Shown: positions 1-10,900 of the stretch, piece after piece
Layout: every line of letters begins with the position of its first letter
Position numbering within the stretch: the first letter of the stretch is position 1
Source of the DNA: Manduca sexta
Taxonomy: Eukaryota; Arthropoda; Insecta; Lepidoptera; Sphingidae
Direction of reading: 5' to 3'
DNA length: 64,000 bases
Assembly (NCBI RefSeq): GCF_014839805.1
Contig: NC_051116.1
Span: 9,343,556-9,407,555 of the forward strand
The notes under the pieces: generated by a model
Told to the model about the DNA's origin: nothing
What the model saw: the letters and a program-made list of their open reading frames with translations, nothing else
Database searches by the model: none
Program-made: the position numbers and the translations under genes

Positions 1-951
1 TTATTAAAATATCGAAGCGACACCATAATGGACTCTATGTGAAGTGGTATAAGCTCCAAGTTCCCTTGAGAAGAGGTTTTATGGTCTTCGCTGTATAATG
101 CGAGATGATGGAAATTAAAATCACCAGTTTTTCCATATCGTTTATTTTATCCAGTATACGATTTTCCATAAACACATTGCGATGAATATATGGATTCTGT
201 ACATTATATCAAAGTAAAACAATAAAATGTATATTAATAATGTAAATATATATTATGATCTATGTATGTATAGTTGGGTGTATTGGCACCGTCGCGCGAC
301 ACTCACTGTCCGGACGCCAGCCACGAGTGTCCGTCGTACGAGAGCGACACCACCACGCGCCACAAACGCACAACTCACGCACAACTCCCGCACCACTCCC
401 GCACGAGCCACGCAGCGCCGGATACATTCGCTTTTATGGCTCATTAAAGCGGAAAAATATTCCCTTAAGATTCATACGTTTGAAAGGCGTCGTTTCGCCC
501 GAAGCCTTTTGATATAAAACATTGTAGAAAAGTAATAACGGGATTATAAGTACATGCGCCTTTGTGTGCTCTCGGCGGCTTAACCGTTTGATCTGTATGC
601 TAAAAATGTAAGATTAAACATTAACTTTTCGGCTAAAAGGTCGTAAAGGATTGAAAGCCCTTTCTGTTTATGTTTATTAACAGTAGGTATGTATGTTAAG
701 GCTTCGGTAATTTTAATGTTTTTGTGCGGCTTCGTTGGGAGTAGCTTTACCAAGGATTAAAATTGAAAATTTTAAAGTTAGACAACAAAGTTGAAACTCG
801 TAAAACGCGGCACGGTGTAATTTATCCGTACGAGTTTAAAAACTCATGACGGTCTAAGTTGTGAGTGGCGTTTGTGTGACGTGGTAGTGGCGTGTCGTGC
901 GCGTCGGAGGTGCGGGGGCCGTCAGGCCGCGTCACAAACGTCCGCTACACA
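1..951. other. Intergenic, no gene recognised
   Basis: Contains a low-complexity stretch of short imperfect CGCACAACTC-like units (about 345-410) that opens reading frames on both strands by chance. Nothing else supported. Confidence 0.5.
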
Positions 952-957
952 TATAAA
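952..957 (+). promoter_or_regulatory. Possible TATA box
   Basis: TATAAA following a CpG-rich stretch (about 880-950), with the candidate exon ATG at 1069 downstream. Supported only by position and motif. Confidence 0.2.
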
Positions 958-1068
958 CTATTTACAATTGCGTTACCTACGGGATACGACAGCGTCGCTG
1001 GAGAGAATGTGTTGAAGAAGAAAGGAAGGGTGCTAAGCGGCTCTTAACTAGCTACTTCGAATTCCGCA

Positions 1069-1096
1069 ATGGACGGATGGTTCCTCCACGATCCAG
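1069..1096 (+). CDS. Candidate short first coding exon (tentative)
   Basis: Plus-strand ATG in good context (CGCAATGG) opening MDGWFLHDP plus one base, then a strong donor CCAG|GTACGT. A TATAAA lies at 952-957 about 115 bp upstream, inside a GC-rich block, as expected for a promoter and leader. No in-phase downstream exon could be found: the nearest acceptor (ending 1374) runs into a stop after five codons. It could be a real start exon with a distant partner, or chance. Confidence 0.22.
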
Positions 1097-4000
1097 GTAC
1101 GTCAAATTAAACTTTCAATTTTAAACATTTTATACAACTTTTTTTGATGTCGCGCGCGGAGTCCGCGCGAGTACCGAGGCCGCGCCGACTCCCCGCACGC
1201 GCTCACAATTGACCCGCACATACAAAAATACATTTCGACTATGACCTAACTAACTAAACTAAGTTACTGATTTTTTTAAATTCTCTTCATTGACAATAAT
1301 CAACTTCGGCTCGTCCCGCGACGCGCCTGCGCCCCTCCCGCACGCACCCCGACGCCCTCTCCTCACCCCTACAGGAGGCTCACAATTCTAACAACAACGA
1401 CACGGGCCTCTCAGCGGCATGCACGCCCTTCACAAACTCTGTTATAGTTTCATTTAACTTCGCAGTATCTTTTTCAATAACAAAAAGTTTTGGGACGCGT
1501 ACCCTTCGTAAGGACACAGATAGATCTACTTTATATAACGTCAACATAGCCATGTTTGTTCGATAAAGTCGGCAGAGATATATTCAATGAATACCCATTG
1601 CTAATAGCCACTGTAACAAACAAAAAAAACATGAATCGTTGCTCTTCGGCCGAATTCTACGTAGATAAATTTCAGTTTAAAGGTATAAAATGATAAAGTT
1701 AGGAATATGACATTTAATTGAACCGCATGCCGCTGCGAGTGCCCGCTGAGTGATGAGTAACTACACGACAGTGAGACAACGCGATACACTATGACGTCAC
1801 TACACACGCACCGTTACATATACTTAGCCTACTCGTGTTGCAAAAATTGTGGTAGCGCTCATGCGCAGTGGGCGCGCACTTATATCGCGTCTTAGTATTT
1901 AAAAATGAATTCAATTTGAGTGGAATACAATATATTTTTCTTTATCTGAAAACCAGTAAGTGAATGTACTCTACTATAAGTAGTAGCTGTAGGCAGATAT
2001 AATGTCGACTATTATATTTCCCGATGATTGTCACAATTGTGTTCAACTTTACTGGTAATATATGACACAGAAGATTAAGACCATTATTCGTGCCATTTTG
2101 AAGTACTAATCAGGTTTCCATGCGTAAACGGATATCAATTTACCAAGTTAACGTTACGCCACATTATAATATTCATACGACTAGAAAAACAAACGTGAAA
2201 TTTAATTTGCTGCTGACTATAGCAATCATTGATTGTTTGCTGACTTTTTTATCAATGAAGTAATAATGCACACATATACGAATGTTATTACACACACAAG
2301 CTCGACACATCAAGCCACAATATCTAGACGTGTATATTATACTTAATGGTTTTAGCGCTAGTCATCAGAACAACCAAATGACTCAGCAACTGCTTAGTTA
2401 CTTAACAACCAGAAAGTCATTGAGCGACCAAACTGCACCCGGAGTCTGCGCGCCCACTAACGCACACAATTGACATATAACACGACGCGTGCGCCGCTGA
2501 AGCCCTCGCGTGTGTCGGTTACGATTAATTTGACATCTATATAAAATATATGTTTACAACTATATCGCTAGCTCGCTCTCCGCAACCCGGGGAACCGTCG
2601 CACTGTTTACTACATTAAAAATATTTTCGCAATAATATGTCATAATAGCACCTAATTTACATTGCATTAGCTATTTCAAATATTTAAGTACGCACTGCGT
2701 CTTATAGCGTCTCCTGCATAAGTACGCATAATAATCTTTATTCTATTATTTTAATGTAAGTAAGATTTTGCTTTAAATCTTCCCTTTGTGTTAATGAACC
2801 AAAGCGATTTTAATAGTATTGTACTTTTTGTTTTCGTTGTCTGTTCACTCAATCGTTGTACGAATTGTCTTTGAAATTTGAATAACTGATTGAATCGGAT
2901 GAAACAAATTTTCATTTTAAATGTCTTTAGAACACAATTCGTTCAATTTGTGCCGAATTTTAGCTTTGAATAAATATTTCTTACTTAGAGAAAACAAAAC
3001 TTTATTTTCCTCTCCGTTCTCCTGTCCGAACGGACAAGTTTAGACTCGCGGGTAGTTATCGGACCGATGAAACTGTTCGAAGTGGCGCGTCGCATAGAAA
3101 ACACGTTCCGAAACTAGTCCACGACTCAGCGAGACAGTTCCCCGAGCTTCACCCACACACGCATCACACATACCTTTGGTGTTCATTGCACTACTCCGCT
3201 CACACAACTAAACACTTACCGAACACTCGTATAAGATTTATAATTAATTATCAACAATTTGGCACATCCGCTTCCTGTTTATATTACACGTTACACGACA
3301 ATGAGAAGGGATACGAACGTAGGACGAGAGTCGCGTCGCGCTGCGCCACTATGTACAAAGCCTTACAACTAGGGGGATAGCAGAGAAGTAAGAGTGGGAA
3401 AAGTGGAGTGCGTTACTGAGAGATGTTCGGCAAATAAAGTCTCCAATACATGATATTTATGACATCATTTCCTTTAATATTTCATAGTTAATGATAACTT
3501 AGGTTTTCCTAGACTAGTTGAGTTCAAGTACTAGGTATCAAAGGTGAATACCATTGTTTCCCGTGTTTAACGAGAGTTTTTATTGGAAATTTAATCGATT
3601 GTACTCGATAACACATCTAAATTTAAGGTTTTTATGATATTATGAAATTGTATTCATAATATCAGGTTTAGTTACCATTTCCCAAAAATATCTCGATCAC
3701 GCACACCGAAAGAAGCGAAAGGAACAACAATCATATAATATGTAAACTTTAACAAGTGCTCAGTAGCAGAGACTTAGTCTAACGTCACATTACATGCAAC
3801 TTCAGCTTCGAGAAAAGGACACAGAAAGTTCTACAAAGTGGACAAAGTTCACAGTCAAAGAAACATTTGACGCAAATCGGACTCGCCTTTAGGAACGGTC
3901 ATGTTCAATAGAAATCGTTGTCTTTGATTGAAGTGCATTTTAGAGTGTTCGGAGCACATTATTGCAACACTTCTGATAATTTTAGCAACACGCTTGCTAC

Positions 4001-4424
4001 AAAGCCAATACGCACAATCCAGGCTAAGATTGCATTGGCAACCGTACAAAATGGACAAAGTTAGGCCATTCTAAACCTTAAACTAGTGCATTTTATGTAG
4101 CAATGGTATTGGACAGTCTACACCGATTTTCATGTTTGTTATGACTGTGAAATAAGGAAAAAGAGAGGATAAGACAATTTGTTGACGCAGCGCGGGACGC
4201 GACGGTGAGTATACTAGGAGTAACAAATTATTAGTAACGATACACAGTACGCACTACGAAGACTAATGTAAGGAAAGTCGGCCGCGAGACCGAGTGTCGG
4301 CCCACTGTCGGACAAGTGTTGGACGGGTGTTTTACAAAATGTTGGACAAAAATGATATGCCCAAATTATTTAGTCGACAAATCATTTACATGTTCTTAAT
4401 TTGAATTTGTTTCCTCATTGATGT
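1097..4424. other. Intergenic, downstream of the Ig gene
   Basis: AT-rich with GC-rich patches near 1150-1210 and 1310-1440. No coding exon, RNA gene or clear repeat unit was identified. Reading frames here are short and without recognisable motifs. Confidence 0.45.
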
Positions 4425-4734
4425 TAATGTAAAAATACCGCTTTTATTATAAGGAAGCAATCAAGTTACATTAAAACTCAATAAAGTTACTGTCCGGAAA
4501 ATAAATTACGTAATTTGACCGCTGTGCGATATTTTTGTTTGAGTATAATTAAAATATTACCAATTTCGAATCCATGAAAGGACATTTAGTTTACGACATT
4601 GTAACACCGGATGAAATAGAAAATAGGGTTTCTGCACTCTATAGCGACACTTGACCGACAGCACTTAGCACATATCACTCTCATTACACGACCGAATAGT
4701 CCACCAACAGGTGATGAGATCGCTCTTCGACAGT
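4425..4734 (-). other. Probable 3' UTR with poly(A) signal
   Basis: AT-rich sequence directly after the TGA. The first AATAAA on the minus strand is at 4443-4448, about 290 nt downstream of the stop, so cleavage is expected near 4425. The exact end cannot be fixed without transcript data. Confidence 0.5.
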
Positions 4735-4905
4735 TCACCAAAGCACGGTGATGAGCGCGATGATGGTGATGACGGGGTGATGAGTGGAGGCCGCGTCGTG
4801 CAGCGCGCGGACGGTGTGTCGCGCGGGCGCGGGGGACGGGTGCGCCCCGCGGCGGGGGAACACCGCCACCGCGCCGCCGCTACCGCCCACCGCCACGCAC
4901 CACAC
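4735..4905 (-). CDS. Coding exon 15: end of Ig5 and GPI-type tail, with stop
   Basis: Acceptor ttcaccag before GTGTGGTG; stop TGA at 4735-4737. Residues 671-726. VWCVAVGG would be the F strand of Ig5 (Cys673). A basic, Pro-rich stalk follows, then LHDAAS and a hydrophobic end (VITIIALITVLW). No cytoplasmic tail follows, so GPI anchoring fits better than a transmembrane helix; the hydrophobic run is short, so this is an inference. Confidence 0.82.
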   Translation of the reverse strand: MWCVAVGGSGGAVAVFPRRGAHPSPAPARHTVRALHDAASTHHPVITIIALITVLW

Positions 4906-7900
4906 CTGGTGAACAAAACTTTGGCTACACACTAATTGAAGCTAAATTTAAAACTAAACGTCATCGATCAGACATAATATCGGTCTGACAGGAAATGTTC
5001 CAACCGTTTTTATCTGACGTTGTCAGTTCCAAATAAGATCTCAATGGGTGCGCACCTCGTCCGGGTCCCTGACGTGCAGCGCGGCGCGCCAGCAGTGCTG
5101 CGCGAGGTCGGGCGCGAGCGCGGCGCGCGCCACGCTGCCGTCGGGCAACACCCACGCCACGCGCACGCCGCGCCCGCACGCGCCGCACTCCAGCCGCCAG
5201 CCGCCGCCGCGGGCCGGCTCCGCGCTCAGCGCCGTCGCCGTCGCGCCGCCTGCCACACAGCGCACTGTACGAGTCTGCCCCGGTAGCTGACAAGATATGT
5301 ATATCTACTCGGATAGCGACCTCCGCAACCAACATGCAAAACCCGCCGTAATTGCTCACGTGTCACGTTTTAGGATCACCCTGTTCAAATAGACCGGCAT
5401 AATTGTTTCGACTTGTGAGGGGTAATTATATCTCCTTATTCGACACACTATGTGAGCTTTACTCCATTGACTATGAGGTACAGTAGGGTCATTTTGCTGT
5501 GCTCCTATAAAAAAATATACGATCAACATGGTGTAGGCGGCAATCTACTTGCGTAGATATCGTCGATTTGTCTACTTCTACCGCCAGGCTAATGTATATA
5601 TTATGTGTTTAATATTTTATTTTATTTAGAGGCTTTGTCCACTCTTCGCCTCTGATTTTTGTCTTCTCACTAAAAAGCTAAACTATGTCTGAGAAAAAAG
5701 TAAACTACAATAAGAGCGCTCCAAAGCACTGTCATTTCGCAACAGCGATTATCGAGCACTTAGCTTCAAGTGTAGTCGTACAAGTGATTCCTCTCAGCTG
5801 ACTGGTTGATGCATTCAAAGTGATTTCTTCAGCCGTGTGCGATTTAATAAGCGTCCCTTATCCCTGGCTCGTGATTTTCCGCGCGACTGTCCACGATACA
5901 AAGAGAAGCCTTGTACCGGCTGCGTGCGCGAGCGGAATATTTATATTTGAATAAAATACGCGAAATTCGACTCATATGAGTCAATGAAGTCCTACAAATA
6001 GTATCAACACGAGCTACAACTTGCGATTTCAAAGATTTTGGTTGCAACTCTCCCGCGTGAACACTTTTTTAAATTCCCTCTGACATTATTTATCTTCCTA
6101 AATATGAAGCATGTATTTATTATATGATGTGTAAAACACACTAAATGATGGAAAAAATACATAATAAATTATTATATAGAACTTACAGACTGATGACGTG
6201 CCATCTCAAAATTTCTCAATTAAAAGGGGAATCTCAACTCACCAGTGACTCTGAGAGTAACCCGCTTCAGTTCGCGCAGGCGCATTAGATCCGGCGCGCG
6301 CGCCCCCACGCACCGGTACTCCCCACCCTCTTGATACAGCGCCTCCTTTATACCTGCACAAAAAACCTAGTAAAAACCCATGTAAAAACTTACAAGGTTT
6401 TCGATATCTTTCTTGTTAATATAAAGCACACAACTATTAAAATAATATAAAATAAAATGCAATATAAAAAAAATAATTAATTAATTTTACACGTTCCTTA
6501 TATTGCTTAAATAGGTGAACACTAAGTAAGAATTTTTGATTATTAATCACTCAAGGGGATATTAAGATAGAGTTTAATTCCTTCGCTCACACGGATAGTG
6601 ATTAAACCCTTGCGAGTAAATTCGTATTAAAATAATTTATTAACAAATTAATATATTATAATAAACCAATATATAGTCAACTACCGTTGATAATTAATCA
6701 TTTTCCGAGGTCTTACTGAGATGGGGCTTATTATATTTGACAATATATTATGCAGTTAGTCACCGAGCACGCCGTGCGCGTGGTGCGAGCCGGCGGGCGC
6801 CCACGTGTCGGTCGCGTTGCCCACCACGCGCCGCCACCAGCAGCCCACGCTACCTGCACGGTGCACAGTCTGCTTACAGTATATGGCAACTAAAGCCTCA
6901 ATATAGTAGCAGTGTAGCCTACACAACAGGTGCAATGTCTATTTCTGCCGCCAAGCAGCAGTGTCTAGTCACTGTTGTGTTCCGGTTTGAAAGACATAGT
7001 AGCCAATGTAACTACTGGACATAATAAGACCTCATGTGTCAGGACGGCGAGCGCAGTGGAATATTAAACAATACTTCGTAATTCATGGTGTTGGATGGTG
7101 TTTGTGTTGTTTATGGGCGGTCGTACCGCCAACCATCGGGCGAACAGCAGGCTCGTCTCGTCATACAAAGAAATTTTTTGTAAGTTAAAAATAGCATAAT
7201 AATTAAACCTCAAGTTCTTCGCTACGCGTGAATGAACAAGGTCATGAGCAAATGAATTTTGGTTGCCTTGCCGACTTACAAGGGTGGAAATTGAAAGTAC
7301 AGATAATACATTATCTGACAAATAATAATTCAGTCTAATTATCACTTTACCGACTTCGCCCGCTGCAATATACGAGTCCGTACATCCGACACGCGGACCG
7401 CGCTGTAAGCTGATTTATCGCTTCAGTGAAGCACGCTATTGCTATGAAACTTATCGCTGCGAGTGCCGGCCGACTCATTTTGTAGCAGAAAAATGTTTAG
7501 CTTTGCTATTGTGCTGTGAAATGTTCATGATGGGAATGAGTTTTTAAAAGAAGAGAGCAATGTATTGTCTGATTTTAGTTGTTTTATGTGGTTACATAGT
7601 GAGCAAGTCAGTAACGTGAAAGTGAATTTTACTTAATGTGTTTCAACAATTTATAGTCAGTAAGTTCACAATATAAATGACCTAGTTCGATTGTACTTCT
7701 ATTTCTGCATGATAGAAAAGCGTATTGTTATGTTTTGTATGAGCAGATAGATTATAGAAATGCTACAAAACCACCCTTTCGTAATTTTCAACTCCTCCCT
7801 TTTAATATTTGAAACATCTATTCACAAATCTTTTACAATTTCACGGATATCAAATTTGTATCCCTCACGGTCGCAGCTAGTCTTACCTTTAGGACAGTGC

Positions 7901-10900
7901 AGCTGCACGTTCCCTCCGAGCGGGACCTCCACTTTCTGATGATCTGGCTCCTCGGACTCCGGCTCGGGCTCCGTGGGGGGCTCCACGCCCTCCTCTGGGG
8001 CTAAGATAGTACATATTCTAAGAGCAATACTCTCGATAAATTCAACGATCCTAAAGTACCTAATGCTTTTTTCCCATGAACTTTATTATCTCATGACTGG
8101 TGCTTTTAAGGGTTCTTAAAAGTCTATCCAGGGCGGGCCTTAGATAACCGGGCGTCCGGGCTAATAATTCTCGTTGCCTCTTTTGCCTGCGACCATTTTT
8201 ACAGGCCTATAGCGCCCCCTAATGCTATTGTCAGGTTTGCGTTAAGAGATCTTTGTCCGCCAGATGGTGGTCCGGTCTCACCCCGCCTCTTCCCAAAGGA
8301 CATTGTCGAAAACGGCCCCAGAACCAACAAAGGTGTGACTAGCACCATAATTATTTATGTATTTTTTTATATTATTTGCAAATATGTGTATAAAACGGAC
8401 AAGCTGCTACATCCAAAATGAATAATATATAAAAGTATTGTAACGACTTAAAGTCAAAGTCGCCGACATGTTTACAAATAATTGGGTATTTGACATAGTA
8501 AAGAAATAAATAAATTTGGTATTGAAGATTATATAATTTAAGGTGTTAATTAAGAATATTTGACTTAAATTACAAATAAAAATTATTAAATATTTTATTT
8601 TCCTAAATAAAAATGAGTTTTTGAATCTGTGCATCATTTACAAGAAACGTCTCAAGCGACCAAGACTAGAGAACGTGACGTCACGATGTATTATATGTAA
8701 TGTCTTGTCTATTGGTCTTGTCATTCCGAAAAGATTTTGGCGCGTTTCATTCACAGGTTTCATTAATATTTATATGATTAATTCGTGTGCAAGGTGCACG
8801 TTACCGAAAAACACATGGAAATTGGTTTTATTAAAGCTGACAGTGCAAATTTGCCAAAAATGAAGTCTTTTATGATCGCAAATTTCTTTGCCTCAAACCC
8901 GGACTTTTGTTCGGCAGAATTTAGGAACGCGGAAACTTCATTGTAAGTACAAAACTGTCCTTTTCTGATATTTTGTTCAATTCACAATAGATTACAGTCT
9001 GATTTATGTACTTAGCCTTATTTTTTTTTTTGCTATAAAATAACCTTTGTGTTATGCATGTGATAGGTACATGTTTACTTTGTAGATTATAAATACAAAT
9101 AATGCATTATTACGTTACCAATAAAATCATAACTTATGAGGAATCTTACTCTGATTAGGTACCTGTTATTTGTGCAAAATCTTTTCAACGAAAAGTTTCT
9201 CGTATTGTGGCTATCTGTGATGCTTTATTTCTATTTTTACAGATCATCAAGACAGTTGTATGGTGATGATGCTAATTCATATGCTAACTCAAATCCTAAA
9301 ACATTAAGCTGATTACAAAGTGCCCAACATTCTTCAGTTCTCGATGCATTATTAGAGCATCAAGTATAAGAAAGGAAGTGACTGTGAAACGTTTTTAGCC
9401 AAAATTAATGGTGTTTCTACACAAGAAAATATAAATTTTGTGGAAAGTCTGACCCGAGCACAACACAAAATTCAAGCATGGCATGAGTTAGGTATTATTT
9501 ATTTATAGGTATTTGATTGTATTTTAAATATGATGTTGCCCTTTTAAATGTGATTTCATACTGTAAGGATTGAACTAATAAGATATTTAAAATCAATGTT
9601 CTAGAGCAAAATTCCCAACTTGGGGTCGGTGGACATGTCTAGAGTCGGCTGATTTCAATGTTAAAGCTATATGAAGTTTCAGGTTGTGCTTAAGAGAAGC
9701 ATTTTATTGTGATTTAAGGAGGTCTGTGGTGATCATCTTTGCTCATTTAGTGGTTCACAGCTAAGAAAGGTTGGAAAATGCTGTCTTAGAGTAATATATA
9801 TTGGAATTATATGTTTCCATGTGAGATGCAATCTCAAAAAGTAAATTAGTCTTGTAGCTTTACTAGTCTTTGATGTTTGTGTTCACATTCATATGTGTTG
9901 GGCACCCATTCTACAGGGCATTCTAGTGATGATATAAATGTATATGTGGCCACCAGGCAGTCATTAGTTTAACATTAAAAAAAAATGAATTTTCTTTTCA
10001 GGAATAAAAGCATCAAAAGCATTTGATGTTTCACGATGCAAAACAACTGTTGGATCCTTGGTTGCCTTAATAATGGGAGCTAAAGTACCAGATACTCCAA
10101 CCATAAAAAGAGGAAAATCATTGGAAGAAGTAGTAAGAAAGGAGTTGGGAAAAAAAATATGGCAAGATTGCAGAATGTGGTTTTATTATCAGCCAAAAAT
10201 TCCCAATGGAAGCTGCATCGCCAGATGGTATTTTAAAGAGTGACACAGTTATTGAAATTAAATGTCCAATGAGCCAAAAAAGTTTTATATATTATATATG
10301 TAACAACACAATCACAGAAAAGTTTGCAGTCTAAGTTCTTTTGCAAATGTATGTGAGTAATTTCACAAAAGGTTTATTTTGTGTGGCAGATTGGGAATTT
10401 GAAAAAAATAATAGTCCATGTAATATCAATAGAGTATGATGAGATCAAAGTAAATGGTATTTTATCTAAAGTTGTAAAGTTTTGGAAGAATAATGTTTAC
10501 AATCTTTTGTAAAAACTTATTTTTATAACTTAATATAGGAAAATAAAACATTTTATTCTAAATTTTGTTTTTATTCGTCAAATGTTTTTAATTAAGGGGC
10601 CTTGTAAATTAATTGAGGCACATGCAATAACAAAGCAATCGTACAAAAACTTAATTAAATTTGTATTGACAACTGAATGCGGTCTTAACATTGAAAACTC
10701 CCTTAGACGTCGGATGACTCTTTCAATGTGTATCAGTAAACTTGTTATCTCCTTAGTTTTTCGAACTTCAACTTTGGTTTAATTGGACTTAACTGATACA
10801 CTTGGCGGTCTCACTAAACTACATCCCTTTTGTAATAACAGTTGCTCAATATGCTTGAATCCTCTATCAGCTAGTATAATCGCACCAGGTTCCCAATGAT

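Noticed and set aside
1375..1430. Second exon for the candidate start at 1069
   Set aside because: In the required phase it reaches TAA after five codons; the long open frame here is in another phase.
5020..5290. Plus-strand GC-rich frames over exon 14
   Set aside because: Antisense shadows of a GC-rich coding exon.
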